NCBI RefSeq assembly: GCF_020073745.1
Contig: NZ_JAIRAU010000023.1
Location: 181,020 to 245,019, forward strand
Direction: 5' to 3'
DNA from: Nannocystis pusilla
GTDB taxonomy: Bacteria > Myxococcota_A > Polyangia > Nannocystales > Nannocystaceae
DNA: 64,000 nt
A model generated the notes under the pieces. That model was not told where the DNA came from. It was given only the letters and a program-made list of their open reading frames with translations, and searched no databases. This document shows, piece by piece, positions 38,801-46,497 of the stretch (its first letter is position 1; every line of letters starts with the position of its first letter). The translations under genes were made by a program, and so were the position numbers.

Positions 38801-39176
38801 CACCGAGACCCGCAAGCTCAAGGGTCACGAGACGGCGATCACCTCCCTGGCCTTCGAGCCAGGCAGCGAGCTGCTCGTGTCCGCCAGCGCCGACAAGACG
38901 CTGCGGCTGTGGCTCGTCGACGACCTCGACCGCGGCGGCGAGGTGCGATCGATCCCCCTCACCGGTCACGCCGGCCCCGTCACCTCCGTGCGCGTCGACG
39001 GCGGCGGCCGCCTGCTCGCCAGCGCCGGCGCCGACGGGGCGATCCGCGTGTGGCCGCTCAAGCACGACCTGCTGCTCGCGCTGGCGTGCCGCACCGTCGG
39101 CCGCGACCTCAGCGACGAGGAGTGGAGCACGCTCTACTCCGGCGAGCCGATCGAGCCGCTGTGCGAGGGCCGCTGA
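35814..39176 (+). CDS. FHA-domain protein with membrane helix and WD40 repeat propeller
   Basis: 1120 residues. The N-terminal FHA domain (about 20-96) has the full phosphothreonine-binding set: GR (26-27), SRQH (42-45), NG (64-65). A repetitive Ala/Pro/Lys/Arg linker (AAPEPAPRARAAAPEPAPKAR) follows. Then a hydrophobic segment (about 281-300), a short helical part, and from about residue 400 a long run of WD40-like repeats (W-D or W-x-L endings such as VDLWDLK, ITVWDM, VRLWPL, LRAWRL, LRLWLV, IRVWPL), enough for two propellers. It probably reads Ser/Thr kinase signals and scaffolds complexes at the membrane. Two TGTCC-type palindromes with one mismatch lie inside (36332-36345, 37675-37688). 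Confidence 0.88.
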   Translation: MLHIAVEREGQPRKELRFAKDVVVVGREAEHDLQLNFEDGASRQHARLSNERGQHYVEDLGSRNGTKVNGKRIAAKTAIKPGDEIEVGKVKIHLVDQAGAGSRGTARVRPAGEDDQITMQATARPAARPKAAAPEPAPRARAAAPEPAPKARPAPEPARPATRASRPAAEPEAGLPDSSIKVNLRQSEPEPAPVAEPEGKPTGPVNDENESCRSQIDPLARRWRDLGKPESLLLTGPLLKRGLAWAASDRKLRPRPSELHREFIYASRGDRRHRIRDLGLRAGALTVALVGGNVAAHVLHDDLVLKDAAAGREAGAGQCTPDHPTVQRANQLAEKASEQTDLELAILAGVRAVSAADGPCARQADAERALRIALSRQRSRVLGRGPSPIRNADVGRDERDVVTVDDTGTVTLYDRTGTSQPRQMPSSSGAGKVAALGPEGRWLVVGTAKGVVDLWDLKERSAPKLTRQLESHRDPVTSIAFSEDGRFFATGDRRGNITVWDMRGADAGGKLGELRLHTGAIEQLVFRDGGTRLYSFGGKQAIATDLQDGRKKGKHITLAIGGDATAFAVNGEGDEVVVGDSIGQVVRWRVRTLARAQQDALASHNGPVLDLAFLPGARAVLSLGADKQLIVTELDQMMRQGSEPLRVGLRGLAAEPEKLAADPTGRRIAVAARDNKIYVWDAVQRHTSAQPVVVFDEHTDEIETMLPSFDGNSLLSASADGTVRLWPLQNADAGGALAVLSDHRGPVTGLGLSSDGGRLASLGQDKALRAWRLDARGAPRRILERAFEVAPQALAVSPDGAWAAVGVERQLLVYGLGAGDREPKPIERNQHDDNISHVAFSPDNRWLVTADFSGAIYTWSMRQDGPEDSPARSIALGRSVSALALAPNSYFAVGAADNRVTLWPMSGNTGEHLVFQHDKTVLSLAFSGGGDFLVSTSDDARAILRAVDKGKTSELPERSAVAHDSRVRAAAFSPDKRWLATGSDDGVINMTDLKKTTETRKLKGHETAITSLAFEPGSELLVSASADKTLRLWLVDDLDRGGEVRSIPLTGHAGPVTSVRVDGGGRLLASAGADGAIRVWPLKHDLLLALACRTVGRDLSDEEWSTLYSGEPIEPLCEGR

Positions 39177-39187
39177 GGCGCCCGCCC

Positions 39188-39222
39188 GCGAATGTGCGGA
39201 CTCGCGAGGGTCGCACATTCGC
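39188..39222. terminator. Hairpin between convergent FHA-WD40 and SDR genes
   Basis: A perfect 11-bp inverted repeat (GCGAATGTGCG) with a 13-nt loop, in the 49-bp gap between two convergent genes. Confidence 0.75.
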
Positions 39223-39225
39223 CCG

Positions 39226-39966
39226 TCACACGATCCCGCCGTTGACGCGCAGCGTCTGGCCGTCGACCCACGCGCCGTCGGGCCCGACCAGGAACGACAC
39301 CGCCGCGGCGATGTCGTCGGGCTGGCCCAGCCGCTCGAGCGGCGACATCGCGACCATGCGGTCGATCATCTCCTGCGACTTGCCGGCGAAGAACAGGTCG
39401 GTCGCGGTCGGCCCCGGGGCGACGGCGTTGACGGTGATCGAGCGGCCGCGCAGCTCCTTGCTGAGCACGCTGGTGAGCATCTCGACGGCGGCCTTGGTGG
39501 CGACGTAGACGCCGTACAGCGGCTGCCGCAGGCCGACGGTGGTCGACGAGAAGTTGACGATCCGGCCGCCCTCGCGCAGCCGGCCGGCCGCCTCGCGCAG
39601 CGCGTGGAAGGTGCCCTTGAGGTTGATGTCGACCTGGCGGGCGAAGGTCTCGTCGTCGGTGTCGGCGATGGTCTTCATCGCCATCACGCCGGCGTTGTTG
39701 ACGAGCACGTCGACGCCGCCGAACGTCGCCTCGGCGGCGTCGAACAGGTAGCGCACCGCCAGCGGGTCGCGCACGTCGGCCTTGACGCTGAGCGCCCGCC
39801 GGCCCTCGTGCTCGAGCCGGCGCGCCAGCGCCTCTGCCGGCGTCGCGTCGCTCGAGTAGTTGATCACCACGTTGAAGCCGTCGGCCGCCAGCCGCGCCGC
39901 CACCGCCGCGCCGATGCCCCGCGATGCCCCGGTCACGATCGCTGTCCTCGCGTTCGTCCTGTTCAT
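39226..39966 (-). CDS. Short-chain dehydrogenase/reductase
   Basis: 246 residues of a classical SDR. The cofactor motif is TGASRGIG, the NNAG motif VNNAGVM, catalytic Ser in FSSTT, and YxxxK in YVATK. PGPTATDLF and the ending LRVNGGIV are typical of the FabG-like group. Arg and Asp positions after the glycine motif are not diagnostic from sight, but VVINYSSDA suggests NADP. It lies downstream of the T6SS peptidase gene on the same strand but 113 bp away, so it need not belong to that unit. Substrate unknown. Confidence 0.9.
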   Translation of the reverse strand: MNRTNARTAIVTGASRGIGAAVAARLAADGFNVVINYSSDATPAEALARRLEHEGRRALSVKADVRDPLAVRYLFDAAEATFGGVDVLVNNAGVMAMKTIADTDDETFARQVDINLKGTFHALREAAGRLREGGRIVNFSSTTVGLRQPLYGVYVATKAAVEMLTSVLSKELRGRSITVNAVAPGPTATDLFFAGKSQEMIDRMVAMSPLERLGQPDDIAAAVSFLVGPDGAWVDGQTLRVNGGIV

Positions 39967-40079
39967 GCGGCGTCTCGTAGGACGTCCCGCGCGCGCGACG
40001 TCGACTCGGGCCCGCGCGCCCGCTGTCGCCGCGCTCCGCCGACCACGACCTCGGACGCGCCGCGCCGGCGCAGCCGCCG

Positions 40080-41801
40080 CTACTTGGCGTTGCTGCAGGC
40101 CGTGTCGTTGGGGTCGCACTTGAAGCGGACGTGGATGTGGTGGATATGCCCGTCCGAGTGCATCACCAGCGCCGGCGTGCCCTTCGGGCGCGGCCACTGG
40201 ATCAGCTTCTTCAACTCCGCGGGCGTCTCGCCCTCGGCGATCGCCGCCTTGTACAGCTCCTCTTGCAACCAGTGTGACAGGAAGATCTCCTGCACCTTGT
40301 TGTTCGAGTTGAGCGCGCGGATGAACCGCCACGTCGTCCGCCAGTCGACCTCGTCGGGCTCCGGCCGGCAGCTGGTGGTGCTGCAGTTCTTGCAGCCCTC
40401 CTTGAACCGCTTGCGCTTGACCAGCAGCCAGATGTCGGCGTCGCGGCCCGACTGATGCGACTTGTGACGCCCGTAGCCGCCGCCGTCCTTGAGGCTGAGG
40501 TCGGCGATCATGACCTGGTTGCTGAAGCCTTGGGCGCGGAACTCGGAGATCCCGCTGAGCAGCGTCGTCAGCGTGTAGTTGGTCGCGTAGGCGTGCGAGG
40601 CGCAGCGGACGTCGGCCAGCGGCGACGGCAGCAGCTGCACCGGGTTGACGAGCGTCCCGCTGGTCACGCCGCCGACCGAGCTGGCGCCCTCGGGAACGAT
40701 GAAGATCGGCAGGTCGTCGGGGTTCGGCGTCTTCGCCCCGAACTGACCGGCCTCGATCCACAGCAGCAGCTCCTCGCCGCCCTTGAGGCGGTCGGGCGCC
40801 TTGGGGTTGAACTGGCGCAGCTTCTCCTCGGTCGTGTTGTAGAGGTTCGCCACCGCCAGCCAGTCCTCGCCCTCGCCGACGGTGTAGTACTCCTCGACCA
40901 GCGGCGGCCGCGGCGGCTGCGTCGTCCGCACCTTGAGCTTCATGTCCGGGACCAGCGTCGTCACCCCGCCGTTCCACTGCGGCAGCTGCACCGGCGACAC
41001 CTCGTAGTAGCGGGCGATGTCCTCGAACGTCTCGCCCGGGCTGACCTGGTGCTCGATCCACTCCTCGCGCGCCGACTGTCCCGAAGGACCTGTCTTTGCA
41101 ACCACGTCACGATCCGGCTCGTCCGCGCTCGGCTGCGGCGGCGGCGGGGGCGGCGGCGCCTCGGGGCCGGCGAACAGGTAGATCGTCAGCGCGCCGAGCA
41201 GCACCCCCGCGGTCGTGAACTGCAGCGCCCGCCGGATCCGCAGCGCCCGCGTGCTCGCGGCCACGAACTCGCGCAGCAGCGGCTCGGCCTCGACCTCCGC
41301 CCGCTGGGCCGGCACGCCCATCCAGCCCTCGGCCAGCGCCAGATCTCGCCCGTGCAGCAGCATCCGCCGGGCCCGCCCCTGGTCGACCCACTCGCGGGCG
41401 TAGCGGGCCAGCCGGCGCTGCTCCGCGGCCCGCTGCTCGTCCTCGCCGCGGGCCAGCGCGACCGGCTCGAACTTCAACTTCTGCTCGAGCTTGCGGTCGC
41501 GCTCGTCGTCGGCGATCTCGATCACGTAGGCGCCGACGCTGAGGCGGTCGCCGACGCGGAACTCGGTCGGCTCGATGCAGCGGCGCGAGTTGATGTAGGT
41601 GCCGTTGCGCGAGCCGCGGTCGATGACGACGAGCTTGTCGCCCTTGAGGGAGATCCGGCAGTGCTTGCCGGACACGCCGTGGCCGCCGAGCACGAGGTTC
41701 GAGTCGACGCTGCTGCCGACCTGCATCTCCGGGCCCTTGAACGCGACCCGGCGCTCGTCGCCGTCGGGTGATATGACCTTGAAGACAGGTCCGTCGGCCA
41801 C
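40080..41801 (-). CDS. FHA - transmembrane - LysM - MepA-type murein endopeptidase fusion
   Basis: 573 residues. Cytoplasmic FHA domain (about 22-95; SGKHCRI and DRGSRNGTYIN intact, but the usual GR Arg is Ser: VGSS at 28-31). One membrane helix (about 191-210), Pro stretch, two LysM domains (about 250-292 and 305-350) and a C-terminal peptidase domain matching penicillin-insensitive murein endopeptidase MepA (M74). Zinc ligands are likely H449 and D456 in SHQSGRDADIW plus a His of MHSDGHIHHIHVRF (548-557). It would cut peptidoglycan crosslinks in the periplasm under control of a cytoplasmic phosphothreonine reader. It sits 12 nt after a Ser/Thr kinase gene in the T6SS cluster, so it may open the wall for T6SS assembly. 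Confidence 0.9.
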   Translation of the reverse strand: MADGPVFKVISPDGDERRVAFKGPEMQVGSSVDSNLVLGGHGVSGKHCRISLKGDKLVVIDRGSRNGTYINSRRCIEPTEFRVGDRLSVGAYVIEIADDERDRKLEQKLKFEPVALARGEDEQRAAEQRRLARYAREWVDQGRARRMLLHGRDLALAEGWMGVPAQRAEVEAEPLLREFVAASTRALRIRRALQFTTAGVLLGALTIYLFAGPEAPPPPPPPQPSADEPDRDVVAKTGPSGQSAREEWIEHQVSPGETFEDIARYYEVSPVQLPQWNGGVTTLVPDMKLKVRTTQPPRPPLVEEYYTVGEGEDWLAVANLYNTTEEKLRQFNPKAPDRLKGGEELLLWIEAGQFGAKTPNPDDLPIFIVPEGASSVGGVTSGTLVNPVQLLPSPLADVRCASHAYATNYTLTTLLSGISEFRAQGFSNQVMIADLSLKDGGGYGRHKSHQSGRDADIWLLVKRKRFKEGCKNCSTTSCRPEPDEVDWRTTWRFIRALNSNNKVQEIFLSHWLQEELYKAAIAEGETPAELKKLIQWPRPKGTPALVMHSDGHIHHIHVRFKCDPNDTACSNAK

Positions 41802-41813
41802 CGGCGTCCTCCC

Positions 41814-43484
41814 TCAGCTGGCCAGCAGCATGACCAGCAGGCCGATCATGATGAGCAGGCCGCAGGCGACGTTGACGACGATCAGCGTCTTCTGCAGCGA
41901 CCACTCCGCCGGCCGCCGGGCCACGGCGGCCGCCGTCGGGCCGTCGAGCGCCATCGTCGCCTCGGTCGGGCGCGCGCGCGAGTCCACGGCCGCCGCGTCG
42001 GGCAGCGCCATGGTCGTCTCGCCGCGTGGGATGTTCGGGTCGGGCAGGATCATCGTCGTGTCCTGCCGCGCCGGCGCGCTCGGGTCGGGCAGGATCATCG
42101 TCGACTCGCCCCGCGGCGGCGCCGACGGATCCGGCAGGATCATCGTCGACTCGCTCGGCGGCGGCGCGCCCTGCTGGACCTGCACGATCGTGCCACCGGC
42201 GCCGACGGCCGGGTGGCTGTCGGTGCGGAACACCACCGTGCGGTCGACGGGCGCCTCCTCGGCCGCGCCCGTCGTCGGCGCCACGACCGTGCGACCCGCC
42301 CCCGTCGTCGGCGCCACGATCGTCCGCCCCGGCGCCTGCGGGTCGACGACGGTCGCGCTCACCGGGCGCAGCGCCGCGAGGTTGGTCGACTGCGTCAGAC
42401 CTGTCCTCAAGGGCATGTTCCCGGCGACCACCGTGCGCTCGTTCAGCGGCACGGCCGCCTGCTGCATCAGCAGGTTCGAACCGGTGGTCCGGCCCGGCTT
42501 GCGCGCCGTCGACATCAACGTGGTCGTCGTGTCGTCCTCGTCGTCCTCCGCGGCGGACACGGCCGGCTTGCTCTGGCCGCGGACCTCGATCATCGTGCCC
42601 GCGGCGGTCACCGGCGCGCCGGGAGTGACCCCGGGGAACCGGCGCACGTGGGCGATCGCGTCGGCCATCGCCTTGAGGTCGGAGAAGCGGTCCTCCGGGC
42701 GCTTGGCGAGCGCGCGGCGGATGAGGCCCTCGACGCCGACCGGCACGCCGGCGTCGGGCGCAACGTCCATGAGCCGCGGCGGCGGCTCGCCCATGATCTT
42801 GCGGGCGATCTCGTAGTACGACTGGCCCTGGAACGGCAGCGCGCCGGTGACCAGCTCGAACAGCACGACCGCGAGCGCGAACACGTCGGTGCGCTCGTCG
42901 GTCGGCGCGCCCTCGAGCTGCTCGGGGGTGCGGTAGTCGACGGAGCCGAGCGCCGAGTCGACGCGGGTGCTGTCGCTCGACACGATCTCCAGCTCCGCCG
43001 TCGCGTAGTCGAGGATCCGGACCTCGCCGCGGTCGGTGACGAAGATGTTGCTCGGCTTGAGGTCGCGGTGCGCCGCCTTCGTGCTGGCGTAGACCGCGTG
43101 CAAGATCTCCGCGGTCTGTCCGCACAGCTCGAGCGCGCGCATCCACGGCAAGCGGCCGAGGCGCGCGCGCAGCTTGCCGACGTCGTCGCCGGTCAGCGAA
43201 TCCATCACCACGATCGGCGGGTTGCGCGAGGCCAGCCCGAGCCCGCGCGGCAGCACGAGCCCGGAGTGGCCGGCGCGCCCGACGGTGGCGATCAGCCTGG
43301 CGTAGCGGTCGAGCGCCTCGTCGCCGGAGCGCCCAGGGTCGAGGATCTTGAGCGCGACGGCTCGCTGGCCCTGCGTGTCCCAGGCGCGGAACACCTGCCC
43401 GACTCCCCCGCCTCCGAGGGACTCGCGCAGCTGGTAGCGGCCGCCGACGACGGCACCGACTCGATGTGACGATGTGACGGCCAC
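41814..43484 (-). CDS. T6SS-linked membrane Ser/Thr protein kinase with TMxL-repeat tail
   Basis: 556 residues. Kinase domain (about 17-290): glycine loop LGGGGVGQVF (23-32), K46, HRDLKPSN (139-146). The metal-binding motif is DYA (159-161) instead of DFG and the APE region reads YRTPEQ. A long Thr-rich juxtamembrane tail has TVVAP pairs and five T-M-(I/A)-L motifs at T447, T462, T477, T491 and T510, mostly every 14-15 residues. A C-terminal membrane helix is at about 533-555. It starts 4 nt after tssC and is followed by the FHA-peptidase gene, matching the PpkA-Fha threonine-phosphorylation pathway that controls T6SS firing in other bacteria. Activity is likely since catalytic residues are kept. 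Confidence 0.9.
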   Translation of the reverse strand: MAVTSSHRVGAVVGGRYQLRESLGGGGVGQVFRAWDTQGQRAVALKILDPGRSGDEALDRYARLIATVGRAGHSGLVLPRGLGLASRNPPIVVMDSLTGDDVGKLRARLGRLPWMRALELCGQTAEILHAVYASTKAAHRDLKPSNIFVTDRGEVRILDYATAELEIVSSDSTRVDSALGSVDYRTPEQLEGAPTDERTDVFALAVVLFELVTGALPFQGQSYYEIARKIMGEPPPRLMDVAPDAGVPVGVEGLIRRALAKRPEDRFSDLKAMADAIAHVRRFPGVTPGAPVTAAGTMIEVRGQSKPAVSAAEDDEDDTTTTLMSTARKPGRTTGSNLLMQQAAVPLNERTVVAGNMPLRTGLTQSTNLAALRPVSATVVDPQAPGRTIVAPTTGAGRTVVAPTTGAAEEAPVDRTVVFRTDSHPAVGAGGTIVQVQQGAPPPSESTMILPDPSAPPRGESTMILPDPSAPARQDTTMILPDPNIPRGETTMALPDAAAVDSRARPTEATMALDGPTAAAVARRPAEWSLQKTLIVVNVACGLLIMIGLLVMLLAS

Positions 43485-43488
43485 CGGG

Positions 43489-44982
43489 TCAGGACTTGTC
43501 CAGCTTGCCGACGAGCGACAGGGTGAACTCGGCGCCCTCGAACTTGAGGTGCGGCTCGATGGCCAGGTTGCAGCGGAACCATCCGACCTGCCCCTCGACC
43601 TCCTCGACGATCACCTTGGCCTTGCGCAGCGGCTTGCGCGAGCGGGTGGCGGCCGGCGGATCGGGCATGTCGGACACGTACTGGCGGATCCAGTTGTTGA
43701 GCTCGCGGTCGAGGTCCGAGCGGCTCTTCCAGGTGCCGATCTGCTCGCGCTGGAGGACCTTCATGTAGTGGGCGAGGCGCGTGATCACGAACATATACGG
43801 GAGGCGCGTCCCGAGCATGTAGTTGGTCTGCGCGGCCATGCCCTCGGCGGTCTTGGCGAACACCTTGGGCCGCTGGATCGAGTTGGCGGAGAAGAACGCC
43901 GCGTTGTCGCTGTCCTTGCGGAACACCAGGCCGATGAAGCCCTGCTCGGCGAGCTCGTACTCGCGGCGGTCGTCGAGCGAGACCTCGGTCGGGATCTTGG
44001 TCTTGAGCTCGCCGCCCTGCTCGTACTGGTGGAGCGGCAGGTTGTAGACCGAGCCGCCGCCCTGCGGGCCGATGATATTCGGGCACCAGCGGTACTTGGC
44101 GAAGCTGTCGGCGATCTTGGCGGCCATCGCCAGCGAGGCCGGGCCCCACAGGTACGCGTCGTGGCTGTCGATCACCTCCTCGGTGAAGTCGAAGGCCTTG
44201 ACCGACAGCTCGCTCTCGCGCTTGCCGTAGGGGGCGCGGAGCATGAAGCGCGGCATGCACATGCCGAGGTAGCGCGCGTCCTCGGTCTCGCGCAGGCCGT
44301 TCCACTTGGCGTACTGCGGGCCCTCGAACAGCGCCTGCAGGTCCTTGAGCTTGGGCAGGTCGGTGAACGACTGCACGCCGAACATCTTCGGCGAGGCGTT
44401 GCCGAGGAACGGGGCGTGGGCCATGGCGCCGACGGCCGCGAACTGCTTGAGCAGCTGCACGTCTTCGGTGCCGGTGCCGAAGTCGTAGGTCGAGCAGATC
44501 ACGCCGTAGGGCTTGCCGCCGAGCGTGCCGAAGTTGTTGCGGTAGATCGTGTTGTAGAGGCCCGACTTGGTGATGTCGGGGGCGTCCTCGAAGTCGATGC
44601 GCAGGTCTTCCTTGGTCGCGTTGACGATCTCGAGGCGGACGTTCTCGCGGAAGTCGATCTGGTCGACCAGGTACTTGAGGCCGCGCCAGGACGACTCGAG
44701 CTGGCGGACCTGCGGGTGGTGGAGGACCTGGTTGACCTGCGCGGTGAGGCGGCGGTCGATGTCCGCGATCATCTCGTCGATGAGGTTCTTGTCGATCTTC
44801 GGCGCGACCTCGGTCGAGCGCAGGAGGTCGTCCATCAGCTTGCGGGTACCGCGGCGGACCAGATCATAGGCCTCGCCGTCGGTCGGCCCGAGCTTGGTCT
44901 CCGAGAGCAGCGAGTCGAGTAGCGAGTCCTGCGCCTCGGCGGCCTGCCGCTGCGGGGCTGTCTGCGAATTCGTGTCCGACAT
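43489..44982 (-). CDS. tssC: T6SS contractile sheath large subunit TssC/VipB
   Basis: 497 residues, the usual TssC length. Diagnostic segments: HHPQVRQLESSWRGLKYLVD, YNTIYRNNFGTLGGKPYGVICSTYDF, GMCMPRFMLRAPYG, WGPASLAMAAKIADSFAKY and the C-terminal LSLVGKLDKS. TssC and TssB polymerise into the sheath whose contraction drives the Hcp tube outward. Preceded by a strong ribosome-binding site (AAAAGGAG) and 38 nt after tssB; followed at 4 nt by the kinase gene, so sheath and phospho-regulators are one transcription unit. Confidence 0.97.
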   Translation of the reverse strand: MSDTNSQTAPQRQAAEAQDSLLDSLLSETKLGPTDGEAYDLVRRGTRKLMDDLLRSTEVAPKIDKNLIDEMIADIDRRLTAQVNQVLHHPQVRQLESSWRGLKYLVDQIDFRENVRLEIVNATKEDLRIDFEDAPDITKSGLYNTIYRNNFGTLGGKPYGVICSTYDFGTGTEDVQLLKQFAAVGAMAHAPFLGNASPKMFGVQSFTDLPKLKDLQALFEGPQYAKWNGLRETEDARYLGMCMPRFMLRAPYGKRESELSVKAFDFTEEVIDSHDAYLWGPASLAMAAKIADSFAKYRWCPNIIGPQGGGSVYNLPLHQYEQGGELKTKIPTEVSLDDRREYELAEQGFIGLVFRKDSDNAAFFSANSIQRPKVFAKTAEGMAAQTNYMLGTRLPYMFVITRLAHYMKVLQREQIGTWKSRSDLDRELNNWIRQYVSDMPDPPAATRSRKPLRKAKVIVEEVEGQVGWFRCNLAIEPHLKFEGAEFTLSLVGKLDKS

Positions 44983-45020
44983 GTCCTAAAACTCCTTTTG
45001 CAGAGCCGTGGCGTGAAGTC

Positions 45021-45530
45021 TCACGACGCCGGTTTGTCCTCGATCCCCAGCTCCTTCATCAGCCGCGCGCGCTTGTCCGGGTCGCGCAGCGCCTCGACGA
45101 GCTTCTTCTTGAAGTCGGGCACGTTGCCGCCGACCAGCGGGCCCTTGAGGGCGGTGAGCGCGTTGCGCAGCTCCATCAGCTCCTTGAGCTGCGGCACCTG
45201 CTCGACGATCCCCTCGGGGCGGAAGTCCTTGAGCGTATCGAACTTCAGGTTCAGCGAGAGGTCGCCCTGGTCGCCGTCGGTCAGCTTGTTGCTCACGCTG
45301 ATCGAGGTCTCGAGCTTCTGCGCCGCCATCACCTTGTCGAAGTTGTCCTTGTCGACGTTGATGGGCACGCGCTCCTCGACCGGCCGGTCGTCCGGTCGGC
45401 CCGTGAAGTCGCCCAGCATGAGGATCTTGAGCGGGAGCTCGACGTCCTCCTGCGCCCCGTCCGTGGCCGGCTTGTACGTGATGTTTACGCGCTCCTTCGG
45501 CGCGACCGATCCCTCTTTACCCTTGCTCAT
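45021..45530 (-). CDS. tssB: T6SS contractile sheath small subunit TssB/VipA
   Basis: 169 residues from ATG at 45530. VNITYKPATDGAQEDVELPLKILMLGDF and FRPEGIVEQVPQLKELMELRNALTALKGPL are the TssB signature regions. First gene of the minus-strand T6SS unit; transcribed divergently from hcp. Confidence 0.96.
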   Translation of the reverse strand: MSKGKEGSVAPKERVNITYKPATDGAQEDVELPLKILMLGDFTGRPDDRPVEERVPINVDKDNFDKVMAAQKLETSISVSNKLTDGDQGDLSLNLKFDTLKDFRPEGIVEQVPQLKELMELRNALTALKGPLVGGNVPDFKKKLVEALRDPDKRARLMKELGIEDKPAS

Positions 45531-45883
45531 GAAGGCACCATCCTCGCGGACACTACTGTTTTCCTCGCCCCGTCTGTCCCCGCAGTGCGCCAGACAGCGG
45601 CGCCTCGTCGTCCAGGACCATATGACGGCGGGCCGTCCGACGTCCAGGGTCCGCGACGAGCGCCGCGATCGCGCGCGCGCGAAAAACGGCGCAGCGGATG
45701 TCGCCGTCGTAACGTGGATAAGGGCCCTCCGGACGTCATCACGCGCCCGCGCGAAAGTGACACCGGCGCGGATTCGAACCTGCGCGATCGCGCGAGCCAA
45801 AGTCTCGCAGGAGCCCGCGCAGGCGCGAAAATACCGGTGTTGAGCCCGTAGCCGGCCGCGGGGCCTTTGATATGGTGTCCCGC
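45531..45883. promoter_or_regulatory. Divergent promoter region between tssB and hcp
   Basis: About 350 bp without a credible gene. It must drive sheath genes leftward and hcp/clpV rightward. No clear sigma-54 (GG-N10-GC) site was found. GATTCGAACC near 45770 recalls a tRNA T-loop on the opposite strand, but stems do not form. Confidence 0.45.
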
Positions 45884-46378
45884 ATGGCTGAGACCGTCCA
45901 TCTGTACCTGAAAGCGAATGGCCAAGACATCCAGGGCGAGAGCTCGCAGACCTCGCTGGGGCGCGAGAACTCGATCGAGTGCGTGGAGTTCCAAGACAGC
46001 GTCCGCACGGCGCGTGAGCACGGCAGCCGCGCCGCCGTCGGTCGCCGCGTGCACGCCCCGATCCGGATCGTGAAGCGCATCGACAAGAGCTCGCCGCTGA
46101 TCGCCAAGGCCCTGTGCCGCAACGAGAGAGTTGACGCCGAGTTCAAGTTCTTCCGGCCCAACCCGAACGGCGACGGCACGACCGAGCAGTTCTTCACCGT
46201 CAAGCTGGAGAACGGCCGCGTCGACTCGATCGAGCGCTTGTCGCCCAACGCCCTCGACCCGGCCGAGGCCAAGGCGCCGCCGCTCGAGACGGTGAGCATC
46301 GTCTACCACACCATCACGTGGATCTTCGTCCCCACCGGCGCCGAGTTCGTCGACTCGTGGTCGAACAGCGACGGTTGA
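45884..46378 (+). CDS. hcp: T6SS tube protein Hcp (TssD)
   Basis: 164 residues from the ATG at 45884 (an ATG at 45872 would add four). AETVHLYLKANGQDIQGES at the start, EHGSRAAVGRRVHAPIRIVKRIDKSSPLIAKALCRNE in the middle and VYHTITWIFVPTGAEFVDSW at the end give the Hcp fold. Hcp hexamers stack into the tube inside the TssBC sheath and carry effectors. First gene of the rightward unit; followed by a hairpin that may keep hcp transcripts in excess. Confidence 0.95.
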   Translation: MAETVHLYLKANGQDIQGESSQTSLGRENSIECVEFQDSVRTAREHGSRAAVGRRVHAPIRIVKRIDKSSPLIAKALCRNERVDAEFKFFRPNPNGDGTTEQFFTVKLENGRVDSIERLSPNALDPAEAKAPPLETVSIVYHTITWIFVPTGAEFVDSWSNSDG

Positions 46379-46401
46379 TCGTCGTTCGTTGCACATAAAA
46401 C

Positions 46402-46435
46402 GGCCTGGCGCGTGAGTTCGTCTCCGCGCCTGGCC
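46402..46435 (+). terminator. Hairpin between hcp and clpV, likely partial terminator
   Basis: GGCCTGGCGC pairs with GCGCCTGGCC (one internal mismatch, 14-nt loop) in the gap after hcp, followed by a pyrimidine-rich run containing TTTCTACT. This suits attenuation of read-through so that Hcp is made in greater amount than ClpV. Confidence 0.5.
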
Positions 46436-46497
46436 GGCCTGGCTTTCTACTATAGCGATCCCCCTCCTTCCCCACCCCTCCCCGCGAGAGACCCCGC

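Noticed and set aside
34680..39218. Open frame of 1512 codons on the minus strand opposite the FHA-WD40 gene
   Set aside because: It is the antisense shadow of a clear FHA-WD40 gene and methyltransferase; composition is Arg/Ala/Val-rich with no domains. Very high GC leaves long frames open on the opposite strand.
45760..45850. Possible tRNA: GGTTCGAATCC-like T-loop on the minus strand in the tssB-hcp gap
   Set aside because: The five-base T-stem does not pair and no matching acceptor stem or anticodon arm could be drawn.
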